In this document: positions 44,810-53,833 of the stretch, piece after piece
How the letters are laid out: every line of letters starts with the position of its first letter
How positions within the stretch are numbered: position 1 is the stretch's first letter
Assembly (NCBI RefSeq): GCF_029760955.1
Contig: NZ_CP121682.1
Span: forward strand, 372,001-436,000
Reading direction: 5' to 3'
DNA from: Streptomyces cathayae
GTDB lineage: Bacteria; Actinomycetota; Actinomycetes; Streptomycetales; Streptomycetaceae
DNA length: 64,000 nt
The notes under the pieces: model-generated
What the model saw: the letters and a program-made list of their open reading frames with translations, nothing else
The model's database searches: none
What the model was told of the DNA's origin: nothing
Translations under genes and position numbers: made by a program

Positions 44810-46114
44810 ATGCCTGCCCAGCAGCCGGGTCCTGCCGTTGCCGACGTGCCGCTCCTGGTCCCGCCACGCCACGACAGCGGTGGAACGACAAGCGCTCCCC
44901 GCGATGACGTCCCGGCTCCAGGGGAGATCGACCCATCGGTCTGGCGTGTTGTCGGTGATCCGCTGGTCGCGGCGCCCACGGGGGGCGTGTTGTCCGGCTC
45001 CCGGGTAGCGGTGAAGGACCTCTTCGCCGTCGCCGGCCATGCGATCGGGGCGGGAAATCCGGCATGGCTGCGCGAGGCGCCGATCGAGTCCGCCCACGCC
45101 GCGGCCGTCCAGGCCCTGCTGCAGGCAGGGGCGGACGTCACCGGTATCGCACGGACCGACGAGCTGGCCTACGGCCTGTCCGGGCTCAACACGCACTACG
45201 GGATGCCACCGAATCCCGCGGCGCCCGGGCGGGTCCCCGGAGGGTCCTCGAGCGGCTCGGCCAGCGCCGTCGCCCTGGGGCTGGCCGACATCGGTCTGGG
45301 CACCGACACGGCGGGCTCGGTGCGGGTGCCGACCTCCTACTGCGGGCTGTACAGCCTGCGGCCGTCACACGGTCTGGTCCCGGACACCGGCCAGATCGGT
45401 CTCGCACCCTCGTTCGACACCGTGAGCTGGATCACCCGAACACCGCAACTGCTCAGCCGGGTGTCCGACGTGCTCCTTCCGCGGCGACCCGCTCAGCCGA
45501 TCAAACGGCTGCTCCTGGCCACGGACCTGTTCGACCTGGTGGACCCGGCACTGCGTCTGCCGCTGCACGACGCGGCCCACGCGTGGGCGGACCGGCTGGC
45601 CGTCCCGCTGCAGCCGAGGAGCAGCACCTGCGCCGCACATCTCGAGGAGTGGGCGGAGGCGCTGGGTGTCCTCCAGGCCGTGGAGATGTGGCAGCTGCAC
45701 GGCAGCTGGCTGCAGGCGCACCGCGAGGCCGTCTCGCCCCTCGTCGCAGACGCCATCGCTGCGGGCGAGGGCATGCCGGCCGAATACCTCGCGTGGGCCC
45801 GGGACACCGTGAGCCAGGCACGGAGCACACTCGCCGAACTGATCCCGCCCGGAACCGCGCTCGTACAGCCGGCGGCCCCGACGGCGGCTCCCCCGCCCGG
45901 CCCGGCCGTCACCGGCATGGCACTGCGTACCGCGACCGTGCAGCTGATCTGCGCTGCAAGCGTGGCGGGCCTGCCGGTCCTGACCCTGCCCGGAGTGCAG
46001 AGCCCGGCCGGCCCCGTCGGGCTCAGTCTCGTCGCGACCGCCGGAAGCGATCGCGCCCTGACCGCCGCACTCGCCGATCACACCGCCGACTCCGCGGCTC
46101 TGGCACCGTCCTGA
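44810..46114 (+). CDS. amidase-signature family enzyme
   Basis: A 434-residue amidase-signature hydrolase. The Ser-cisSer-Lys triad is visible: Lys in SGSRVAVKDLFAVAG, the cis-Ser in PGGSSSGSASAVALG and the nucleophile Ser in GTDTAGSVRVPTSYCG. The substrate-pocket and C-terminal regions (LPVLTLPGVQSPAGPVGLSL) fit small AtzF-like amidases. It lacks a signal peptide, although the first 35 residues are unusually polar. The substrate is unknown. The promoter carries the inverted repeat at 44762, and a hairpin terminator follows at 46132. Confidence 0.9.
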   Translation: MPAQQPGPAVADVPLLVPPRHDSGGTTSAPRDDVPAPGEIDPSVWRVVGDPLVAAPTGGVLSGSRVAVKDLFAVAGHAIGAGNPAWLREAPIESAHAAAVQALLQAGADVTGIARTDELAYGLSGLNTHYGMPPNPAAPGRVPGGSSSGSASAVALGLADIGLGTDTAGSVRVPTSYCGLYSLRPSHGLVPDTGQIGLAPSFDTVSWITRTPQLLSRVSDVLLPRRPAQPIKRLLLATDLFDLVDPALRLPLHDAAHAWADRLAVPLQPRSSTCAAHLEEWAEALGVLQAVEMWQLHGSWLQAHREAVSPLVADAIAAGEGMPAEYLAWARDTVSQARSTLAELIPPGTALVQPAAPTAAPPPGPAVTGMALRTATVQLICAASVAGLPVLTLPGVQSPAGPVGLSLVATAGSDRALTAALADHTADSAALAPS

Positions 46115-46131
46115 CCCCGTCCTGCCCCCTG

Positions 46132-46154
46132 CCCGCCTCCCTGCCGGAGGCGGG
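46132..46154 (+). terminator. hairpin terminator after amidase gene
   Basis: A perfect 9-bp stem (CCCGCCTCC / GGAGGCGGG) with a 5-base loop lies 18 bases after the stop codon. Confidence 0.7.
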
Positions 46155-46199
46155 AAGTGCTGCCCCGACGACCACCTCGGCCAGCAACGTCGTCCTTGC

Positions 46200-46425
46200 C
46201 GAGAACGTCATCCGTCCGGCCCGGCAGCCGGTACGGCAGCGCCACCGGGAACGCCCGGTCGCTCGGGCTGAACCCCACCTTCTCCTCACCGAGTTGGCGC
46301 TCCGGCACCGACAGCCGGTGGCGCAGGGTGAGGAGCTCCACGTCCGTGTCCCGATCGCTCATCGGCAGCAGGCGCAGCAGGGCGAACGCGTTCGCCCTGC
46401 CCAGGTGGGCCGGTCGCAGCAGCAC
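46200..46425 (-). mobile_element. transposase N-terminal fragment (integrase-core IS type)
   Basis: The minus strand reads NAFALLRLLPMSDRDTDVE, LLTLRHRLSVPERQLGEEKV and GFSPSDRAFPVALPYRLP. This matches the opening of integrase-core transposases common in Streptomyces (ALLRLLPMSDRDKDVEILAL type). The catalytic part is absent, so it is a dead fragment. Confidence 0.65.
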
Positions 46426-46884
46426 GGTTGGTCATCCTGTCGCGTCGGTCGACAGCCGCGCGACGGCGCAGACCCGACCGACCGCGCTCGACACCCCGTA
46501 CACCCCCACACCCACTCCGACCAGCGCGGATGAGGTCACCGGCAAGCGCAGGTCCAGGTGTCAGGCTCGCGTCTGACTCGTTGCCCCTGCCGTGGGTCGG
46601 GGAAACTTCGGCGTCCTCAAGCCCCGCAGACCCGCAGACCCGCAGACCCGCTGGGATGTTCCCCAACCGCCACTCGCGGCACTCCTGGGAACCTCCGGGG
46701 CGCCGATCGGGGCGCCGTCCGCGAGGCCACCCGAGTCCTTCAGCTCCTCGACCGCACCATTCCCGCCGGCGCCATCACCGTGACCACGGCCGACCGACTC
46801 GCCGCCATCGCCGACCACACGCTGGGCCGATGAACCCGTGCCCGGAACCGAGGAGTTGTTTTTCGACAGCCTCCCCCCGGCCCG
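46426..46884. other. intergenic remnant region with 8-bp tandem repeat
   Basis: CCCGCAGA is repeated 3.6 times at 46623-46651. A plus-strand reading ending at 46833 (LQLLDRTIPAGAITVTTADR) looks like the tail of an unidentified protein but has no start. Nothing else is recognised. Confidence 0.35.
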
Positions 46885-47877
46885 TCAGGCGGATGCCTGT
46901 CCGCTGATTTCCGCCAGCAACTCCAGCGACCTCAGCCATGCCTTCCTGTCGATGGCCGAGGACACGATGATCAGCTCGTCCGCCTGGGCGAGCTCGGTGA
47001 AGCGGTCCAGGTAATCCCTGACCTCGGCGGGGTTGCCGACGGCGGTGTACTGGAACATGTGCAGAACCTGCTGTCCGGCGGGGGTCTCGAGGATCATGTC
47101 CGCCTCCTCCGGCGTGAACGTCCGGCCGCCTCGCCCGAGCATCTGGGTCACGCGGTGGCGCTTCGTGGCGTGGAGATGTTCCTGGGCGTCTTCCGTCGTG
47201 TCCGCCGCGATGACGTTGACGCCGGCGATGACGTACGGCTTGTCCAGTTGCGCCGACGGCTGGAATTCGCGCCGGTAGAGGGCGACGGCGTCCCGCAGTG
47301 CGTCCGGGGCGAAGTGGGAGGCGAAGGAGTACGGAAGCCCGAGTACGGCGGCGAGCTTCGCACCGAACAGGGACGAACCGAGAATGTACAACGGCACGTC
47401 GGTGCCCTTGCCCGGTGTGGCGTCGACACCTGGGATGCGGGACTCACCTGCCAGGTAGCCCTGCAGCTCCAGCACGTCCTGCGGGAAGGTGTCCGCCGAC
47501 CCGGGGTCTCGGCGCAGCGCACGCATCGTCTGCTGGTCGCTGCCCGGCGCCCGGCCCAGGCCCAGGTCGATGCGGCCGGGATGCAGCGTCGCCAGGGTTC
47601 CGAACTGTTCGGCGATCGGCAGCGGTGCGTGATTGGGCAGCATGATGCCGCCGGCGCCGAGGCGGATGGTCCGCGTATGCGCGGCGATGTGCGCGATGAG
47701 CACGCTGGTCGCCGAGGACGCGATGGTCGGCATGTTGTGGTGTTCCGCGTACCAGATCCGCCGGTAGCCCCACTCCTCGGCGTGCTGGGCCATGGTCACG
47801 CTGGCCTGGAAACTGTCAGCGGCGGTTTCGCCCTCGCCGATCTGCGCCAGGTCGAGAATGGAGAGCGGGACAGTCAC
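46885..47877 (-). CDS. LLM-class flavin-dependent oxidoreductase (MsnO8-like)
   Basis: A 330-residue luciferase-like monooxygenase-family enzyme. It opens with [12 protein letters not shown] and has the barrel motifs [39 protein letters not shown], and [16 protein letters not shown]. It would use FMNH2 or F420. The opening is typical of MsnO8-type members. GTG 47877 follows GAGAGG. A decayed F420:NADP oxidoreductase gene and an F420-type nitroreductase lie next to it, so an F420 link is plausible. Confidence 0.9.
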   Translation of the reverse strand: MTVPLSILDLAQIGEGETAADSFQASVTMAQHAEEWGYRRIWYAEHHNMPTIASSATSVLIAHIAAHTRTIRLGAGGIMLPNHAPLPIAEQFGTLATLHPGRIDLGLGRAPGSDQQTMRALRRDPGSADTFPQDVLELQGYLAGESRIPGVDATPGKGTDVPLYILGSSLFGAKLAAVLGLPYSFASHFAPDALRDAVALYRREFQPSAQLDKPYVIAGVNVIAADTTEDAQEHLHATKRHRVTQMLGRGGRTFTPEEADMILETPAGQQVLHMFQYTAVGNPAEVRDYLDRFTELAQADELIIVSSAIDRKAWLRSLELLAEISGQASA

Positions 47878-48024
47878 GGGTAGCAGACCTCTCGGAGGGA
47901 CAGACACCGGTACGCGGCGCGGGCACGCCGACCGTGCCCGTATCCGGGAACACTGACGAGGCCCGGGATATTTCGGCGCCCCTGTCCACCGGCCCGCCGG
48001 GGGCATCGAGCGGTAAGCCGGTCG

Positions 48025-48262
48025 CTACCGCGGGGACGGTGGCGGAAAGGGGACGGTCACGTCCGGGATGCGCTCGAAGGGGACGGACAGGATGACGACG
48101 TCCTTGCCCCGGACGGCGTCCTCCGCGGTCGCCGCGCGCCCCGAATTCCCGCACGGCGGCGCCGCCGGTCTCAGGGTCCCGGGAGTTCGCCACATGCACC
48201 TCGCGTGTCCACCGGCGCCGGATGTGCGCGTCGGCGTCATCCCGATCACCCTGCGCCGATGA
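48025..48262 (-). pseudogene. decayed F420-dependent NADP oxidoreductase gene
   Basis: Fragments in alternating frames match the N-terminal Rossmann domain of F420:NADP oxidoreductases: a damaged nucleotide loop (RVIGMTPTRTSGAGGHA), then HVANSRDPETGGAAVREFG, then TAEDAVRGKDVVILSVPFER with the end IPDVTVPFPPPSPR. The protein is cut after about 80 residues and carries at least two frameshifts. Confidence 0.65.
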
Positions 48263-48944
48263 CGCCGAGTTGCGTGTCTGTCCTTCCGCGGTTCACCGGT
48301 CTCCAACGGAGGCGGCGAGGCGCGCGGGCAGGGCCGCGAGCGCACTCCGCAGGTCCTCGAGGTGGGTGGCAGTCCGTTGCCGGAGGAAGCGGAGGGTGGT
48401 CCACTCCACCGTGGGGAGCGCGTCGCCGCCGTACCGGGGGCACCGGTACCCGGCCGAGGTCATCTCCCCCTGCGTGTGGCTGTAGGTCCGCTTCCCGTTG
48501 TCGTTCCCCGATGAAGGGCTTCCGCGCAGTCGGCAGAACCCAGAAATCCCCGTCCGCGTTCGGCCAGGTCTCACCGCGCTTCCGGCCCCGCCGCCACCGG
48601 ATGACCGCTACCGGCTACCGCACCGAGATGCGCCACCGCTTCGCCATCCGGGGCCAGATCACCAGCACTGTCGGCCGGCCCGCCACGGCCTGGACCCAGG
48701 CCCGTACCGCGGGCCCCACCATGCCATGACACACCGTCAGGCACCTGCGAACCCAACAACGTGACAGCACCCGACGGTGCGGGCGCGCATCACGGTGCCG
48801 TGGACACGCCGACGGCGCCGTGACGACCGGGGTCCTGCGCCGGTGCGACCGAGACTGGTCCCGGAGCGGATGCGTCCCGTGCGCTTCGGTGGTGCACGGG
48901 AAACCGAGTCAGCCGCGGAACGCGACGACGATGGGACGGATGCC
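48263..48944. other. remnant stretch before the nitroreductase-like gene
   Basis: No intact gene is recognised. A minus-strand reading ending at 48293 (TVEWTTLRFLRQRTATHLED) has coding-like composition but no family match. The two-block repeat at 48728-48768 lies here and recurs at 61896. Confidence 0.35.
48728..48768 (+). repeat. two-block repeat, copy 1
   Basis: GACACACCGTCAGGCAC, an 11-base spacer, and ACAACGTGACAGC. Both blocks are identical in copy 2 (61896-61936), with the same spacing. Confidence 0.6.
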
Positions 48945-49391
48945 ATGCCTCTCGAGGGCGAGTACGAACCCAGTCCGACACAGTGGGTGCGCGAGCAGGT
49001 GGAGCTGTACGAGAACTCCGGCGGAACGCAGGGAACGACTCTGCGGGACACCGGCCTGCCCGTAGTCCTGCTGACCAGCCGGGGCGCCAGAAGCGGCAAG
49101 CTGCGCAAGTCCCCGCTGATGCGGGTCGAGCACGAGGGGCGCTATGCGGTGGTGGCCTCACTGGGCGGAGCGCCCAGGCACCCGGTCTGGTACCACAATC
49201 TCAAGGCCCATCCGCAGGTCGAACTCCGGGACGGACCGGTGCGGCAGGACATGACAGCTCGCGAGGTGACCGGGGCGGAGAAGACCGACTGGTGGGAGCG
49301 AGCCGTCGCGGCTTTCCCTCCCTACGCCGAGTACCAGGAGAAAACGGACCGGGAGATCCCCGTGTTCGTGCTGGAGGCGAGGGAGGAGTGA
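48945..49391 (+). CDS. nitroreductase family deazaflavin (F420)-dependent oxidoreductase
   Basis: A 148-residue protein of the Ddn/DUF385 family. Conserved parts are [41 protein letters not shown] and [21 protein letters not shown], which form the F420-binding split barrel. M. tuberculosis Ddn reduces quinones and activates nitroimidazoles with reduced F420. ATG 48945 gives the standard N-terminus. The sequence upstream in the same frame has no earlier family match. Confidence 0.92.
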   Translation: MPLEGEYEPSPTQWVREQVELYENSGGTQGTTLRDTGLPVVLLTSRGARSGKLRKSPLMRVEHEGRYAVVASLGGAPRHPVWYHNLKAHPQVELRDGPVRQDMTAREVTGAEKTDWWERAVAAFPPYAEYQEKTDREIPVFVLEAREE

Positions 49392-49700
49392 AGCGACGGT
49401 GACCCGGCCGGCGGGGCGCTCGCGCGCACCGGAGACACTTTCTTCGGCCCGGTGCGCATGAACAACCACCGGCGGCTGGGCGCGCGTGCCTCAGGCTCCG
49501 CCGCGCTCCCCCTCGCGGCGGGCTCTCCCCTGCCTCCCGCGCCTCCGGGGCGTTCCGGTCGGTGACGTCGAGGAGGACCTGCGCCGCCTCGGGGACCGCG
49601 CCGCCGATGGACCGTTTGAGCGGACGGCGGCTTCCTCCACCCGCTCGCGGTCCAGGCCAGTTGCTGGACAGATGGTGCCCGGACATTCAGGGAGGCTTCT

Positions 49701-49808
49701 GTGCCCCGCAGTTACCCGGCCGAGTTCCGGCACAAGGTCCTCGATCTCGTCGAAGCCGACCGACCGATCCGGCAGAGCCCGCGCCCAAGCCGAAGGCTGG
49801 GCCGGTGA
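49701..49808 (+). mobile_element. IS3-type OrfA transposase fragment
   Basis: A 35-codon remnant beginning with GTG 49701, nine bases after GGGAGG, reads VPRSYPAEFRHKVLDLVEAD and RPIRQ, the helix-turn-helix start of IS3-family OrfA proteins, and then runs off frame to a stop. The ribosome site is still in place. Confidence 0.65.
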
Positions 49809-50730
49809 GATCGAAGGGCTCGACCTCACCCTCCGACTCCTCGGCGCCAAGCGCGACGACACCCACCGTCGCACCCGACGCCCCGTCGTCGACCTCGGCA
49901 TCCCCACCCCAAGAACCACAGGAGCCCTACGACTGGCTGGAGCCCGTCTGGCACATGACCACAGGGCGGGCTCGTGGAGCCATAGGATCAAGAAGCTGGA
50001 ACAGCTCCGGCACGGTGGCGGTCGGTCGGCCTGTCGAGCCGCGGGCGATCGCACGGAGCTGCTCGCCCCACAGTCCTGCTGCGCTCAGCGACCGAACTCA
50101 TCGTCGCGGGCGTAGCGGGTGGGCGCCGCAACCAGCCGTGCCGGTGTTTGGATGAGGGCCGCGCTCGGTGGCGCCGCAGAAAGCATGGGAAGGCTGGGGC
50201 TGCCCCTGGCCGCGCAGGGCCCGGACACGGAGCGCCCTCGACCCGGTCCCGGCGTGCACCGCGCTCTGGATGCCTGACACATCTGACGCTTTTGCCATGC
50301 ACCCGTTGAGCAGGTGGAGGGAAGCCCGCACGTGTCGGCGGGCGTCCGATGGGAGCCCGCGCATGCGGGCGGGCGGGGAAAAGAACGATGACGTATCGAC
50401 GTGCGCTCGCGCCCGCGGTCGTCGGGGCGCTCTTGCCGGCGGGGCTGCTGCGGTGGGCGGGGAGCAGTGCCCACGCACTCAGCCCGCCCGGCGCCACCCA
50501 CCTCCTGCGCGCCCTGCTCGTTCTGACGAATCTCGAAGTCAACCACCGACAAACGATCTACATCTCAGACCATCGCCCACGACCAGCGTGAGCACCCCGG
50601 AAGACGCTCATACCAGCCCTTTGACCTGCGATTTCAAGTTGGCGGAGGCTCAGTGCGGTCGCCTGTCCGGCGGTTTACATGTCGCTGAACAGATGGGCCC
50701 CGTCCAGCGGCCCATGCGCCTGGGCAGGCG
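49809..50730. other. remnant-rich stretch without intact gene
   Basis: No intact gene is recognised. ATG 50388 opens a short reading with a signal-peptide-like start (MTYRRALAPAVVGALLPAGL ... SAHALSPP) that stops after 67 codons at 50591; it may be the head of a lost secreted protein. Nothing else is assigned. Confidence 0.35.
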
Positions 50731-50990
50731 GTGAGCGTGCTGGGATCGTTCCTCCTCAACACCTGTCTCACCTGCCTCACCTGCCTCACCTGCCGGACCG
50801 AACCGACCTGGCAGGCGTTCGTCCGTTACCCGCTGTCGCAGCGGCGCCGGCCTCTCGGCCGCCGGTGGACTGCTCCACTTCGCCGTCGACCATTTGGGCA
50901 CGGACAAGAATATTGCCGCCCTGGCTGCGGGAACCCTCGTCACACCGTTGTCCTCCTGCTCACCCGGTGGGCCATCACCTCCAAGACGGC
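50731..50990 (+). pseudogene. decayed GtrA-family gene
   Basis: VLGSFLLNTCLT and RTEPTWQAFVRYPLS match the GtrA part of the intact fusion at 58400-59827 ([27 protein letters not shown]). Further matches follow in other frames: LGTDKNIAALAAGTLVTPL and LLLTRWAITS. A 9-base unit (CCTCACCTG) is tandemly repeated at about 50768-50795, inserting extra Cys-Leu-Thr triplets. Its position just before the DUF6056 gene mirrors the intact module. Confidence 0.75.
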
Positions 50991-51114
50991 GTCGCACGAC
51001 AGGTGCCGGACGATTTCGGACAGCGTGCGGACGAGTCCGACGCCGCCTGAGGACCGCCGTCACCCCGGACGGTGGTCGGTTTGCCCGACCGATCGATGAA
51101 AGGCAGTACCACGC

Positions 51115-52608
51115 ATGGTCTTCGACGGGCCCGGAACCACGGACCCCGAGCAGTCGAACAAGGCCGGTGAGCCCACCCGGAGACAACGCACCCGACCCGA
51201 ACGACCGTGGGCGCAGCACTGGGCTGCGGTTTTCTCCCTGGTGCCTCTCGGGCTGCTCGCCGCGGCCATGTGGTTCGGGCGCTGGGTCCGGCCCAGTGGG
51301 GATGAGTGGTGCTTTTTGCCCGTGGTGCGCGACGGCGGTCTCACCGGCATGCTCGAAAAGTTCTACGTCCATGACAACGGGCGGGTCGCGAATGCCCTGC
51401 TGGTCTGGGCCTACGCGCGTTTCGGTGTTCCCGGACACCAGTGGTTCGCGCTGATCAGCGGCCTCGTGGTGGTGGGCGTCCTGTGGGCCGTGACCCTCGC
51501 GGCCGCGCGCCGGGCCGGCGTGACTGTGCCACGGGGGGTGCCGCTCCTGGTGGCGTCCATGGTGACGGTCCTCTTCCTCTTCGCGTCCCCCAACACCTAC
51601 AAGACCTTCTATTGGCCGGCGGCCTCGGTCTCGCACACCCTGGCACCCGTGCTGGCCGGCGCGGCGGTGATCCCGTTGCTCCGAGCGCGATCACGCACGA
51701 CGAAGATCACTGCGCTGCTCGTCGTCTTCCTGACCGGCGTCTTCATCGGCACCCTCTCGGAGCAGAGCTCCGTCTGCGTGCTGGTCCTCCTGAGCGGCGT
51801 GCTGCTCCTCGGCCGCTGGATCGTCCCCGGACCCCGGCGAAGCTACGTACGGCTCTGGTGTCTCGTGGGAACCGCGGGAACGGTGATCGGTACCTTGGTG
51901 CTCGTCACGTCTCCGGGGTCACGCAACCGACGGCATGGTCGCGATGCGGGGATGGCGTCCCTACTCGCTCCCGAATCCCTGATCGGGGCCGCCAAGGGCT
52001 TCGTCCGAATCCTCGAAACCCTCCTCACCACCTGGCCGTACGCGGGGGCGGTCGCGGTCGGCATCCTGCTGGGCGCGCTCGCCACGAGGGCGGGCAGCGG
52101 CACAGCCCCGTTGGTGAAACACCTCTTGCTGACGAACGCCGCCATCCTCGCGTTCCTGCTCTCCGGCTACCTCTGCACCCTCGCCGCCTATCCCGTCTTC
52201 GGCCCGGCAGTGGCGACCTCCACCCGGTTGTGGAACGACTTCCGGTTCCTCTACATCCTGCTGCTCCTCGGCATCGGCGTGCTCCTGGGGCACCGACTGC
52301 GACGACGTACCCTGCACCCCGTGGCTCTGGTGGTGGCCGGCACGGCCGTCTGCGGCCTGGTGTGCGTCGTGTCCGCTCTCTCCCTCCACCAGCTTGAACA
52401 CACCATGCGGATGCGAGCACATCAATGGGACCGCCAGGACCAGTGGCTCCGCACCCAGGCGGAGCGTGGTGCCCGGGAACTGCCGTACCGGCCCACACCG
52501 ATCAGCAAGATGACGGAGCCCTTGGACGGGGGCTGGCCCAGCCGCTGTGTGGCGAGGTACTACCACCTGGATCGCATCACCCCCGCACGGGTGTTCCCCT
52601 GGCAGTGA
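51115..52608 (+). CDS. DUF6056 family polytopic membrane protein (copy 1)
   Basis: A 497-residue membrane protein with about ten hydrophobic segments. Family motifs are RWVRPSGDEWCFLPVVRDGG (first outer loop, DEWC), NTYKTFYWPAASVSHTLAPV, GTLSEQSSV and VTSPGSRNRR. The C-terminal soluble tail ends in CVARYYHLDRITP. Such proteins resemble GT-C-type glycosyltransferases or flippase partners, but no activity is proven. It is a paralogue of 59865-61445. A GtrA relic lies just upstream where copy 2 has an intact GT2-GtrA gene. Confidence 0.85.
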   Translation: MVFDGPGTTDPEQSNKAGEPTRRQRTRPERPWAQHWAAVFSLVPLGLLAAAMWFGRWVRPSGDEWCFLPVVRDGGLTGMLEKFYVHDNGRVANALLVWAYARFGVPGHQWFALISGLVVVGVLWAVTLAAARRAGVTVPRGVPLLVASMVTVLFLFASPNTYKTFYWPAASVSHTLAPVLAGAAVIPLLRARSRTTKITALLVVFLTGVFIGTLSEQSSVCVLVLLSGVLLLGRWIVPGPRRSYVRLWCLVGTAGTVIGTLVLVTSPGSRNRRHGRDAGMASLLAPESLIGAAKGFVRILETLLTTWPYAGAVAVGILLGALATRAGSGTAPLVKHLLLTNAAILAFLLSGYLCTLAAYPVFGPAVATSTRLWNDFRFLYILLLLGIGVLLGHRLRRRTLHPVALVVAGTAVCGLVCVVSALSLHQLEHTMRMRAHQWDRQDQWLRTQAERGARELPYRPTPISKMTEPLDGGWPSRCVARYYHLDRITPARVFPWQ

Positions 52609-52963
52609 CGCCTTCCTCGGCCACAGCCCCGCGGGGAGCACGGACCGAACCGGAGCGGAGTACCGTGAAGCGGAAGGCGAGCGACAGGGACCGCCCGGTC
52701 GCCCCGGCCCAGGCGGCTGTCCGGGGCAGGTCAGGAGCAGCCTTCACCGTGCCGGACGGGATCACCGATGTCCACGACATGGCCGCGGGACTGGTGGGAC
52801 AGGGCGTGGCTGTCCCGGGTCCGCTCCAGGCCACTACGTCCGGGGCCACCGGTGAGAAGTCTCCCGGGCCGCAGGCCCTTTGTCCGATACGGCTGCTCCC
52901 CTGCTCGGGGGCGGGGCCCGGCTGGCCTCCTGGGTTCCCGTCCGCGTAGGAGGTGCACCCGAT

Positions 52964-53401
52964 ATGGATGCGGAACGTGCCCGTCGCATGGTGGAACTGC
53001 TGCGTGCCCGTGGTGTGATGGCCCATCTCGTGGAGGCAGGAGTCTACGAGTTCGGAATCCGCGTGGTCCTCGATGAGGGGGTCGAAGCACTCTGGGACAT
53101 CGGCGGAGTGGCGGGGCTGGATGCGGAGATCGTCGACGAGGGGGTCCTCATCGGCTTCGTCCCCCATGTCCCCGGCTCCGAGAACTACACCGAACAGCAA
53201 CTCGTGGACAGCATCGCGACAACGGACTACTCGTTGGAAGGACTGCACCCACCGACAGACGGCCCACCCGGTGCACCTCCTCCCGAGCCGGGTTCCCCAG
53301 CCGGTGGTGACCTCCCGTACCCCGATGCGCCGCCCCCGGGGGCGCCCCCAATCCGCCGCGACCAGCGCCGTGCCCACTGGATCCGGCGGGGCCGGCGATG
53401 A
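52964..53401 (+). CDS. hypothetical protein, 145 residues
   Basis: A small protein opening MDAERARRMVELLRARGVMA with a compact alpha-beta N-terminal half (HLVEAGVYEFGIRVVLDEGV, LDAEIVDEGVLIGFVP) and a long Pro/Gly-rich tail. AGGAGG lies upstream of ATG 52964. No family is recognised. The preceding 350 bases hold a weak reading (GTG 52665 to 52949; VPDGITDVHDMAAGLVGQG) that may be the end of another small gene. The stop is followed at once by the broken ABC-ATPase gene. Confidence 0.6.
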   Translation: MDAERARRMVELLRARGVMAHLVEAGVYEFGIRVVLDEGVEALWDIGGVAGLDAEIVDEGVLIGFVPHVPGSENYTEQQLVDSIATTDYSLEGLHPPTDGPPGAPPPEPGSPAGGDLPYPDAPPPGAPPIRRDQRRAHWIRRGRR

Positions 53402-53700
53402 CGGTGCCCGAGAGGGGTGACCACAGGACCGTTCCGGGCCGGCCTGCGCAGGAGTGGGACGCTCCGGTCGTTGTCCGTACCTCCAGGCTGACGAAGGGGT
53501 ACCCGGACACGGACCTCCTGGCTGTTGACGGGACCGGACGCACCGTGCGGCGGGGTGAGGTCCTCAGCCCGTGGGGCCAACGGCGTCGGCAGGACCACTC
53601 GGGGAGCCGTCGCACCGCTGCATCGATGGCCCAGCGGCTACCGCACAGTCGGCCTTGAGGCGGACGTACCGGAGGAGAACCCCGCCGCCGTCGTCGTCGA
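53398..53700 (+). pseudogene. decayed ABC-2 type transporter ATPase gene
   Basis: VVVRTSRLTKGYPDTDLLAV and DGTGRTVRRGEVL match the start of drug-export ABC ATPases (LTKRYP...AVDG...VRRGE). The Walker A region lies in another frame as GANGVGRTT, with the Lys changed to Arg. No further ATPase motif follows. The gene is truncated and dead. Confidence 0.65.
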
Positions 53701-53833
53701 AGGAGAAATCGTCGGCTCTTCAACGGGCTGTTCCGGCTTCTTTCCGTCGTGCGGCAGTGACGGGCCGACGGGGACCCGGCGTGACCGGGGCCGGCTTCGG
53801 CTCGGCCGGCCGGTCGGCGCATGCACGTCCGTC

